Positions 1-5,056 of a stretch of DNA of 5,056 bases are shown here, piece by piece; position 1 is the stretch's first letter; each line of letters opens with the position of its first letter. Source of the DNA: JBJXGF01 sp046153015 (GTDB taxonomy: Bacteria; Actinomycetota; Acidimicrobiia; Acidimicrobiales; CAIXPF01); contig JBJXGF010000247.1 of the NCBI GenBank assembly GCA_046153015.1, positions 1-5,056 of the forward strand, read 5' to 3'. The notes beneath the pieces are model-generated. The model saw nothing but the letters and a program-made list of their open reading frames with translations, was not told where the DNA came from and searched no databases. The translations under genes and the position numbers were made by a program.

Positions 1-60
1 CCGCGCGGCAGTTGCGCCCACCGCACCGTCGCGGCGCCGCCGGGCCGGACCGCCGGGCTC

Positions 61-66
61 TACGCT
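61..66 (+). promoter_or_regulatory. Candidate -10 box (TACGCT) for the methyltransferase gene
   Basis: TACGCT fits the actinobacterial -10 pattern TANNNT and ends 8 bases before the GTG at 75. Transcription starting at or near that GTG would give a leaderless mRNA, which agrees with the lack of any Shine-Dalgarno sequence in front of it. No -35 hexamer is visible at the usual distance. The call rests on position and on resemblance to the boxes at 915, 2004 and 3570. Confidence 0.4.
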
Positions 67-74
67 CCTGGCCC

Positions 75-917
75 GTGGCCAGCTCCGCCGACCGCTCCTC
101 CGACGGCGCCGGCGACGGCTTCGACGCCTCGACCTACGGCGAGGGCTTCGCCGACGTGTACGACGAGTGGTACGAGTCGGTCTCCGATGCGGCGGAAACC
201 GTGGCGGCCGTCGCCCGGCTGGCCCGCCGGGCCGGCGGCGACAACAGCGACGGCAACGACAGCGGCGACGGCGAGCCCGGCACGGCCCTGGAGCTCGGCT
301 GCGGCACCGGGCGGCTGCTGCTGCCACTCGCCGAGACCGGCACGCCCGCGGTCGGCCTCGACGCCAGCCCGGCCATGCTCGCCCGCCTGGCGGCCAAGCC
401 GGGCGCCGAGCGGGTGAGGGCCCGGCTGGGCGACATGGCGGCGTTCGACCTGCGCGCCGACGGGCCCTTCGCGGTGGTCTTCGCTGCGTTCAACACGTTC
501 TTCAACCTCACCAGCCGCGCCGCGCAGGAGCGCTGCCTGCGCCTCGTGCACGAGCACCTGGCGCCGGGGGGGCGGCTCGCGCTCGAGTGCTTCGCCCCGG
601 CCGACCTGCGGGGCGAGCCGATCGACGCGGTCGAGGTCCACTCGCTCACCGTGGACCGGGTGGTGCTGCGGGTGAGCGTGGTCGACCCGGCGGCCCAGCT
701 CGTGACCGGCCAGCACGTGGAGCTGAGCAACGCCGGGGTGCGCCTGCGGCCGTGGCGGCTGCGCTACGCGTCGCCGGCCGAGCTCGACGAGATGGCCGCG
801 GCCGCCGGCTTCACCCTCGAGGCCCGCAGCGCGTCGTGGCAGGGCGGGGCGTTCACCGCCGGCAGCCGCCAACACGTGAGCATCTACCGTCGGGAGGAGG
901 CCGACCGCGCCGGGTAG
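75..917 (+). CDS. Class I SAM-dependent methyltransferase
   Basis: This gene encodes a 280-residue protein expected to transfer a methyl group from S-adenosylmethionine to an unknown substrate in the cytoplasm. Residues are numbered from GTG 75. Motif I, ELGCGTG, is at 73-79 and is the SAM-binding glycine loop. VGLDAS follows, with the ribose-binding acidic residue D96. LGDMAAFDL is at 118-126, the hydrophobic strand FAVVFAAFNTFFNL at 132-145, and HLAPGGRLALECF at 161-173, as expected for a Rossmann-fold enzyme of the Methyltransf_25 kind. Similarity to the family begins near YGEGFADVYDEWY (21-33). GTG 75 is preferred because it follows a TACGCT box and because the in-frame codons before it (from TTG 12) give an Arg/Pro-rich stretch unlike a protein. 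The frame has no stop up to the left edge, so a longer protein is not excluded. Residues 54-68 form an acidic Asp/Gly/Asn/Ser-rich insert just before motif I. The substrate cannot be told from sequence; the neighbours do not help. Confidence 0.85.
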   Translation: MASSADRSSDGAGDGFDASTYGEGFADVYDEWYESVSDAAETVAAVARLARRAGGDNSDGNDSGDGEPGTALELGCGTGRLLLPLAETGTPAVGLDASPAMLARLAAKPGAERVRARLGDMAAFDLRADGPFAVVFAAFNTFFNLTSRAAQERCLRLVHEHLAPGGRLALECFAPADLRGEPIDAVEVHSLTVDRVVLRVSVVDPAAQLVTGQHVELSNAGVRLRPWRLRYASPAELDEMAAAAGFTLEARSASWQGGAFTAGSRQHVSIYRREEADRAG

Positions 918-920
918 CCT
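915..920 (+). promoter_or_regulatory. Candidate -10 box (TAGCCT) overlapping the methyltransferase stop codon
   Basis: The TAG stop codon of the methyltransferase is also the first half of TAGCCT, a TANNNT-type -10 box. The 12 bases from 915 match those from 3570 (TAGGCTGACCCC) at 10 positions, and TAGCCT recurs at 2004. Transcription from here would start near 927 and give galT a leader of about 78 bases. No -35 element is visible. Chance occurrence is possible because only six bases carry the call. Confidence 0.3.
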
Positions 921-956
921 GACCGCCGGCGATCGGGCGCCGCCGCCGGCCGGCCG

Positions 957-994
957 CTCCTACACGGCCCCTCCTACACAGCCTCTCCTCCATC
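957..994 (+). repeat. 14-bp tandem repeat, about 2.5 copies, upstream of galT
   Basis: CTCCTACACGGCC at 957-969 is followed exactly 14 bases later by CTCCTACACAGCC at 971-983, with one mismatch. A decayed third unit starts with CTCCT at 985. The array ends 10 bases before the galT ATG. Each full unit holds a TACAC core that resembles part of a -10 box. It may be an operator or duplicated promoter element, or simply a local duplication. Confidence 0.6.
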
Positions 995-1004
995 TCGGGA
1001 CGGC

Positions 1005-2006
1005 ATGAACGAGCTGCGCTGGAACCCTCTCTCCCAGCGGTGGGTGACCATCGCCACCGACCGCGCCTCCCGCCCCCAGGATTTCGCCCCCCGCCGCCTC
1101 CAGGTGGAGGCCGACCTCGGGCGCCCCTGCCCGTTCTGCCCCGGGAACGAGGAGGAGACGCCGCCCGCGCTGGAGACGTACGGCCCGCAGGGCAAGTGGC
1201 TGGTGCGCGTGGTGCCGAACCTGTACCCGGCCTTCGCCGGCAGCGGTCGGCTCGAGACCACCCAGCGGGGCCCGGCGCACCGCCGCGCCTCGGCCAACGG
1301 CATCCACGAGGTGCTCGTGTTCAGCCCGGAGCACTCGAGCAGCTGGGCCGACCTCGACGACCGCCAGGCCGGCCTCGTGATGGCCGCGATCCGAGACCGG
1401 GTGGAGGACCACGCACGCTCGGCCGCGGTGGAGTACACGCAGGTGATCGTCAACTACGGGCGCGAGGCCGGAGCGTCGATCGAGCATCCGCACGGGCAGC
1501 TGCTCGGCATCCCGTTCGTGCCCGGCGAGATCACCGAGGAGCTGGCCGCGTTCTCCCAGCCGCTCGGCGACGAGCCGGGCGAGGGCGGCCTGCTCACCGA
1601 CGTGCTGCGCTACGAGCTGGCCTCGGGCCAGCGCATCGTGCACGACGAGCCGCGGGTGACCGTGCTGTGCCCGTACTGGAGCGGCTCGCCGTACGAGATG
1701 CTGGTGGCCCCCAAGGCGCAGGTGGCCCACCTCGACAAGGCCAGCCCGCGGGACGTGGCGGCGGTCGGCCGGGCGCTGCGCACCGCGCTCGCCAAGCTCC
1801 GCCTCCTGCTCGACGACGTGGCCTACAACCTGGTGTTCCACTCGGCGCCGCACGGGCGGGGCGGCCCGCCGGCGCCGTTCCACTGGCACGTGCACGTGGT
1901 GCCGGCGGTCACCACGGTGGCCGGCTTCGAGATGGGCACGGGCGTGAAGATCAACGTGGTCGAGCCCGAGGCGGCGGCCGCGCAGCTGCGCGACCAGCCC
2001 GGCTAG
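1005..2006 (+). CDS. galT: Galactose-1-phosphate uridylyltransferase (GalT)
   Basis: The 333-residue product should swap UMP between UDP-glucose and galactose-1-phosphate in the Leloir pathway, through a covalent uridylyl-histidine intermediate. The sequence keeps the family landmarks. The start MNELRWNPLSQRWVTIATDR is typical. The zinc site is CPFC (C42, C45), H110 in VFSPEH and H161, matching C52, C55, H115 and H164 of the E. coli enzyme. The active site HPHGQ has the nucleophile H163 and Q165 (E. coli H166 and Q168). A C-terminal HWHVHVVP at 293-300 with H279 probably forms the second metal site. The length is slightly below E. coli GalT (348). The ATG at 1005 has only a weak GGGA four bases upstream. 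No galK or galE is adjacent, so activity on another sugar-1-phosphate or nucleotide within the GalT/HIT superfamily is possible. The TAG stop lies 9 bases before the next start. Confidence 0.93.
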   Translation: MNELRWNPLSQRWVTIATDRASRPQDFAPRRLQVEADLGRPCPFCPGNEEETPPALETYGPQGKWLVRVVPNLYPAFAGSGRLETTQRGPAHRRASANGIHEVLVFSPEHSSSWADLDDRQAGLVMAAIRDRVEDHARSAAVEYTQVIVNYGREAGASIEHPHGQLLGIPFVPGEITEELAAFSQPLGDEPGEGGLLTDVLRYELASGQRIVHDEPRVTVLCPYWSGSPYEMLVAPKAQVAHLDKASPRDVAAVGRALRTALAKLRLLLDDVAYNLVFHSAPHGRGGPPAPFHWHVHVVPAVTTVAGFEMGTGVKINVVEPEAAAAQLRDQPG

Positions 2007-2009
2007 CCT
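2004..2009 (+). promoter_or_regulatory. Candidate -10 box (TAGCCT) overlapping the galT stop codon; leaderless start of the thiolase-like gene
   Basis: The galT stop TAG is the first half of TAGCCT. Six bases (CCGGCC) separate the box from the ATG at 2016, so the A of the ATG falls where sigma-70-type transcription normally begins. No Shine-Dalgarno sequence lies upstream, because the bases before the ATG are pyrimidine-rich. Both facts favour a leaderless transcript for the thiolase-like gene. No -35 hexamer is recognisable, which is common for such actinobacterial promoters. Confidence 0.5.
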
Positions 2010-2015
2010 CCGGCC

Positions 2016-3494
2016 ATGGCAGTGAATGCGAAGAGCGCGGTCGTCGTCGGCGTGGGCCAGTTCCAGCAGAAGCCCGCCAACCCCGCCGAGGCGTTGGAGC
2101 CGCTGGCGATGATGGTCGCCGCCATCGAACGGGCCGCGGAGGACGCCGGGGCCCGGTCGCTGCTCGCTCGCGCCGAGTCGATCCGGGTGGTGCAGGGGGC
2201 CTGGCCCTACCGGGACCCGGGCCGGCTGATCGCCGCCCGCCTCGGCGCCGACCTCCGGGACTCGGTGGTCACCCCCAACGGCGGCAACGCACCGCAGGCC
2301 CTCGTGAACGACACGGCGCTGGCCATCGAGCGGGGCGAGCTGTCGGTGGCGATCCTGACCGGCGCGGAGGGCATCAACTCCCGGCGCCGGGCCCGGGCTG
2401 CGGGCGTGACGATCCCGTACACGACCGACGCCGACGCGCCCCGCGCTCGCCGCCTCGGCCCCGAGGTGGAGATGAGCCACCCCGTCGAGGTCGAGCGGGG
2501 CATCGACGCACCGGTGAACTTCTATCCGATGTTCGAGACGGCCATCCGCTACGCCAACGGCGAGGACGTCGACGCGCACCGGGCCCGCATCGCCCGGCTC
2601 TGGGCCGGGTTCAACGCAGTGGCCGTGCAGAACCCGAACGCCTGGATCCGCACGCCGCTCACCGCCGAGCAGATCGCCGCACCGGGGCCCGACAACCGCA
2701 TGATCGGCTTCCCGTACACGAAGCTCCTCAACTCCAACTGGAACCTCGACCAAGCGGCCGCGGTGATCATGTGCTCCGCCGAGGCCGCCGAGGCGCTCGG
2801 CATCGCCCGCGACCGTTGGGTGTTCCCCCAGGCCGGAACCGACGGGCACGACACCTACTTCGTGTCGAACCGCCGCGACCTGCATTCCTCCCCGGCGATC
2901 AAGGCGTGCGGCGAGGCGCTCTTCGAGCTGGCCGGCTGCGGGGTGGACGACGTGGCCCACGTCGACCTCTACAGCTGCTTCCCCTCCGCAGTGCAGATCG
3001 GGGCGGCCGAGCTCGGCCTCGGGCTCGACCGCCCGCTCACCGTCACCGGGGGGCTCACCTTCGCCGGCGGCCCGCTCAACAACTACGTGCTGCACGCCAT
3101 CGCCACCATGGTGGAGGTGCTGCGCGCCCACCCGGGCGAGCTGGGCCTCAACTCGGCCAACGGCGGCTACACCACCAAGCACGCGCTCGGCCTGTACTCG
3201 ACCGAACCGCCGGCGGGAGGGTTCAAGCACGCCGACGTGCAGGCGGTGATCGAGAAGACGCCGGCCCGGGAGCTCGACGCCGGCTACGCGGGCCGCGCCG
3301 AGCTGGAGAGCTACACGGTGATGTTCGACGGCGACAACCGGCCGGCGAAGGCGCTCGCCGCGTGCCTCACCCCCGCCGGGGCCCGCCAGTGGGCCACGAG
3401 CGAGGAGCCGGGGCTGCTCGGCGCGCTCTGCGCCGAGGAGCACTGCGGCCGGGCGGTGGAGCTCGACGCCAAGGCCCAGCTGCACCTCGTGTAG
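2016..3494 (+). CDS. Thiolase-like protein (TLP1 type; usually annotated acetyl-CoA acetyltransferase)
   Basis: The 492-residue protein has the two-part thiolase fold plus an extra C-terminal domain. It opens with AVVVGVGQ (8-15). The first half includes NGGNAPQ (88-94) and ILTGAEG (113-119), and the second half has NLDQAAAVIMCSAEAAEALG (243-262). DLYSCFPSAVQ (317-327) stands where SCP2-type thiolases have an HDCF-like motif. Residues from about 410 match in place and length the additional domain of mycobacterial thiolase-like protein 1. The usual catalytic residues look absent: no cysteine in the NGGNAPQ loop, AGGP (350-353) instead of a GHP motif, and ANGGY (381-385) instead of CxGxG. Ordinary Claisen condensation or thiolysis is therefore doubtful. 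Binding of CoA or an acyl-CoA, or a partner role in lipid or steroid metabolism, is plausible but inferred. The ATG was chosen because it follows a TAGCCT box and gives the expected N-terminus. Genome annotation would probably say acetyl-CoA acetyltransferase. Confidence 0.85.
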   Translation: MAVNAKSAVVVGVGQFQQKPANPAEALEPLAMMVAAIERAAEDAGARSLLARAESIRVVQGAWPYRDPGRLIAARLGADLRDSVVTPNGGNAPQALVNDTALAIERGELSVAILTGAEGINSRRRARAAGVTIPYTTDADAPRARRLGPEVEMSHPVEVERGIDAPVNFYPMFETAIRYANGEDVDAHRARIARLWAGFNAVAVQNPNAWIRTPLTAEQIAAPGPDNRMIGFPYTKLLNSNWNLDQAAAVIMCSAEAAEALGIARDRWVFPQAGTDGHDTYFVSNRRDLHSSPAIKACGEALFELAGCGVDDVAHVDLYSCFPSAVQIGAAELGLGLDRPLTVTGGLTFAGGPLNNYVLHAIATMVEVLRAHPGELGLNSANGGYTTKHALGLYSTEPPAGGFKHADVQAVIEKTPARELDAGYAGRAELESYTVMFDGDNRPAKALAACLTPAGARQWATSEEPGLLGALCAEEHCGRAVELDAKAQLHLV

Positions 3495-3569
3495 GCCCCG
3501 CCCGGCGGCGATTGCGACCGTCGCGTGACGATAGCGGGGCGGCGTGGCAGCGCGGCGGCGCGGCGCCGC

Positions 3570-3575
3570 TAGGCT
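3570..3575 (+). promoter_or_regulatory. Candidate -10 box (TAGGCT) for the propeller-protein gene
   Basis: TAGGCT matches the TAGSCT boxes at 915 and 2004, and the following GACC also matches the 915 site. Transcription would start near the G at 3582, about 160 bases before the ATG at 3743. There is no good -35 at 16-18 bases upstream; TTGCGA at 3512 is too far away. The site is plausible by resemblance only. Confidence 0.35.
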
Positions 3576-3716
3576 GACCCCGCCCGGGCGGCCCAAGCGC
3601 CGTCGAGGGCCATCGGCGCCAGCGGTTGGCCCGGTCGGCCCCCGCAGCGCCGGCGGCCTGCAGGCCACGCGGTCCATTCCCGCGGGGCCCAAGCGGATCA
3701 GTTGGATCGGCGGCCT

Positions 3717-3730
3717 CGGCGGGCCCGCCG
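3717..3730 (+). repeat. 14-base perfect palindrome just upstream of the ribosome binding site
   Basis: CGGCGGGCCCGCCG is its own reverse complement and ends two bases before the GGAGG at 3733. In RNA it could fold as a 5-bp GC hairpin with a GGCC loop and might limit ribosome access. As DNA it could be a dimeric operator. In such GC-rich sequence a palindrome of this length may also arise by chance. Confidence 0.4.
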
Positions 3731-3732
3731 GC

Positions 3733-3737
3733 GGAGG
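3733..3737 (+). promoter_or_regulatory. Shine-Dalgarno site (GGAGG) that fixes the start at 3743
   Basis: GGAGG lies five bases before the ATG at 3743, in the run GGAGGGGCGA. It is the only strong ribosome binding site in the window. The start it marks gives an N-terminus with a basic stretch and a hydrophobic segment, supporting this ATG over the TTG and GTG codons nearby in other frames. Confidence 0.75.
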
Positions 3738-3742
3738 GGCGA

Positions 3743-5056
3743 ATGCGGCAACGGTCGAGCGCGCGATCCTGGGCGTTGCGGGCGCCTCTGGCGCTGCTCG
3801 CCCTCGTACTGGGGGCCACCGCGCTCAAGGCCAACGGCCGCTCGGCGGCCGAGGTCATGCTGTCCGACGGCGTCGTGTGGCTGGCCACCGCGGCGCGAGG
3901 CGAGGTGACCCAGCTCAACGCCGAGGGCGAGGTCACCGCACGCGTCACCGTGGCCTCGCCTGGCGCACCGCTCGAGCTGGCGCAGGCCGGCGCCGACGCG
4001 CTGGTGCTCAATCGGGCCACGGGCGAGGTCGGCGTGGTCGACGGCGCGGCGTTGGACTACGGGCCCACCACCGTGTTCGGCGGCAACGGCGCCGACACCG
4101 TGCTCATCGCGAACGGCGGGCAGCCTTACGTGCTCGACGCCGCCGCCGGCCGCGTGCGCGCCCTCAACCCCGACACGGTGGCGGTGGCCGGCGAGGCCAC
4201 GCTCAGCCCGCCGCTCACCGCCAGCGCCGTCGACTCCTCGGGCGTGCTGTGGGCCGCGGTGCAGGCCACCGGCGAGGTGGCCAGCGTCAGCGGGGACGGC
4301 CGCCACACCCGCCGCCAGGTGGCCGACCGCCAGGGCGACGCGCCGATCGTGGTCGCGCTGGCCGACGACCGGCCCTACGTGGTGAACCCGCTGACAAGCG
4401 AGATCCGGGCGCTGGGCGAGGACGGCGGTCTCGGGGCGCCGCTGTGCCCCAACCTGGAGGCCGACGAGCTGCTCGGCGCGGCGGTCACCGGAACCGAGCC
4501 CGGGGAGCACCCCCGCCTCTTCGCGCTCGTCGCCAAGCGGGCGCAGCTGCTCTCGATCGATCTGAAGAGCCGCTCCTGCACGCGTCTCACGATTGGACCG
4601 GCGGGCGACGACTTCGGTGAGCCGACCACCGCCGGCGGCGCCGTGTTCATCCCCGACGTCACGCGTGGCCACGTGGTGGTGATCGACGCGGCGACCAACG
4701 TGATCACCCGGAACGCGCCGGTCGTCCGCCAGGGCGAGCCCTTCGAGCTGGTCCGCGACGAAGGCGTGGTCTGGTACAACTCGCTCTCGGGGCCCGAGGC
4801 GGGGGTGATCAACCCGGACGGCTCGGTCGAGCGGTCCGAGAAGTACAAGGACCAGGCCCGGCCGGCGTTCGGCACCCGCACCGGCGCCGCCGGCGCGGGC
4901 GGCCCCGGCGCCGAGGCCGGCGGCGGAGAGCCGCTGAGCACGAGCGGCACGACGAGAGACGGCAGGGGGAACGCCCAGGGGACCGGCGGCGGCACGGCCG
5001 ACGGCGCCGGAGCGGCCGGCGGCGGGGCGGGTTCGGGCGGCGCTGGCGCCGGCGGC
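3743..5056 (+). CDS. Membrane-anchored or secreted beta-propeller protein with Gly/Ala-rich linker (3' partial)
   Basis: The frame is open for 438 codons from the ATG to the right edge with no stop, so the C-terminus is missing. The first 30 residues have basic residues (R2, R4, R8, R13) and then a hydrophobic segment (about 11-28, APLALLALVLGATAL). There is no lipobox cysteine, so it is a signal anchor or signal peptide. Residues about 40-368 hold eight repeats. Each has an aromatic or large hydrophobic residue seven positions before a G-x-V-x-x-h-N/D turn. The turn G or its equivalent is at 53, 94, 136, 177, 219, 267, 309 and 351; the -7 residue is W46, L87, Y129, W170, Y212, F260, F302 and W344. 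This spacing (41-42, once 48) is that of beta-propeller blades of the PQQ/YncE/Vgb kind. C235 and C279 could form a disulfide. From about 373 the chain is Gly/Ala-rich and probably disordered. Related actinobacterial proteins, as I recall, carry fibronectin type III or Ig-like domains after such a linker; that is inference. Function unknown, probably binding or scaffolding outside the membrane. Confidence 0.85.
   Translation, partial: MRQRSSARSWALRAPLALLALVLGATALKANGRSAAEVMLSDGVVWLATAARGEVTQLNAEGEVTARVTVASPGAPLELAQAGADALVLNRATGEVGVVDGAALDYGPTTVFGGNGADTVLIANGGQPYVLDAAAGRVRALNPDTVAVAGEATLSPPLTASAVDSSGVLWAAVQATGEVASVSGDGRHTRRQVADRQGDAPIVVALADDRPYVVNPLTSEIRALGEDGGLGAPLCPNLEADELLGAAVTGTEPGEHPRLFALVAKRAQLLSIDLKSRSCTRLTIGPAGDDFGEPTTAGGAVFIPDVTRGHVVVIDAATNVITRNAPVVRQGEPFELVRDEGVVWYNSLSGPEAGVINPDGSVERSEKYKDQARPAFGTRTGAAGAGGPGAEAGGGEPLSTSGTTRDGRGNAQGTGGGTADGAGAAGGGAGSGGAGAGG
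4859..5056 (+). other. Low-complexity Gly/Ala-rich linker region of the propeller protein
   Basis: Codons 373-438 are dominated by Gly, Ala, Thr and Ser, with short units such as GAGG, GGG and GAGA built from GGC and GCC codons. No predicted secondary structure would be expected. It follows directly on the last propeller repeat and continues past the window, so it probably connects the propeller to a further domain. The middle (393-413) is more polar (GEPLSTSGTTRDGRGNAQG) and uses the rare codons AGA and AGG. Confidence 0.7.

Larger units (their letters stand above)
3495..3742. other. Non-coding spacer with palindromes and a possible long leader
   Basis: These 248 bases show no convincing gene; the open frames crossing them are compositional. 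They hold an 11-base inverted repeat GCGACCGTCGC (3514-3524), perfect palindromes at 3580-3591, 3655-3666 (GGCCTGCAGGCC) and 3717-3730, and a 10-base direct repeat GGCCCAAGCG at 3590-3599 and 3686-3695. No hairpin is followed by a T run, so no intrinsic terminator for the thiolase-like gene can be claimed. If transcription starts near 3582, the next gene has a GC-rich leader of about 160 bases. No known riboswitch class was recognised. Confidence 0.5.

Noticed and set aside
12..74. An upstream TTG start for the methyltransferase
   Set aside because: The extra 21 residues are Arg/Pro-rich and unlike methyltransferases, no ribosome binding site is visible, and GTG 75 has a -10 box at a fitting distance. 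It cannot be wholly excluded, because the frame is open to the window edge.
3495..3540. A rho-independent terminator after the thiolase-like gene
   Set aside because: There is a small GC inverted repeat at 3514-3524 but no T run after it.
1040..3577. An 845-codon + strand frame overlapping galT and the thiolase-like gene
   Set aside because: It is almost entirely Arg, Gly, Ala and Pro, as expected from an out-of-frame reading of GC-rich coding DNA, and spans two real genes.
960..3692. A 910-codon open frame on the minus strand opposite galT and the thiolase-like gene
   Set aside because: Its product is rich in Arg, Gly, His, Ala and Val without any recognisable domain, and it mirrors the third-position GC bias of two well-recognised genes on the + strand. 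It is a compositional shadow.
3544..4620. A 358-codon + strand frame at the start of the last gene
   Set aside because: The product is Arg/Gly-rich with no domain. The frame from 3743 has a good ribosome binding site, a signal-anchor-like start and regular propeller repeats.
3698..4672. A minus-strand frame opposite the propeller gene
   Set aside because: It has no domain features and low-quality composition; it is explained by the codon bias of the + strand gene.
4859..5056. A DNA repeat array or mobile-element end in the GGC/GCC-rich tail
   Set aside because: The sequence has no fixed period and stays in frame with the propeller protein, so it is better read as a low-complexity protein linker.

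Overview
The window is about three-quarters G+C by eye. All four genes lie on the + strand, with strong G/C bias at third codon positions and long meaningless open frames antisense to the real genes. Together with a thiolase-like protein of the actinobacterial TLP1 type, apparently leaderless starts and TANNNT -10 boxes, this points to a high-GC actinobacterium. Acidimicrobiia would fit, but that is inference from style and not from a marker gene.

Layout: (1) 75-917, a class I SAM-dependent methyltransferase, probably started at an internal GTG; its frame stays open to the left edge. (2) 918-1004, a short spacer with a TAGCCT box formed by the preceding stop codon and a 14-bp tandem repeat. 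(3) 1005-2006, galactose-1-phosphate uridylyltransferase (galT) with all zinc and catalytic residues in place. (4) 2016-3494, a 492-residue thiolase-fold protein of the TLP1 type in which every classical thiolase catalytic residue appears replaced; its ATG lies 7 nt after a TAGCCT box that overlaps the galT stop codon, so it is probably leaderless. (5) 3495-3742, a non-coding spacer with a TAGGCT box, several perfect GC palindromes and a good Shine-Dalgarno site. (6) 3743 to the right edge, an open frame of 438 codons with no stop. It encodes an N-terminal membrane anchor, eight regular repeats of about 42 residues that read as a beta-propeller, and a Gly/Ala-rich linker that runs off the window.

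The first three genes look like unrelated housekeeping functions packed closely together: methyl transfer, Leloir-pathway sugar-nucleotide exchange, and acyl-CoA-related binding or catalysis. At least two probably have their own promoters, so they need not form a functional operon. The fourth gene is different: it has its own long spacer, a possible long leader, a strong ribosome binding site and an extracytoplasmic product. No mobile element, CRISPR array, tRNA or rRNA was seen. The propeller protein and the repeated TAGSCT boxes overlapping stop codons are the most interesting signals here.
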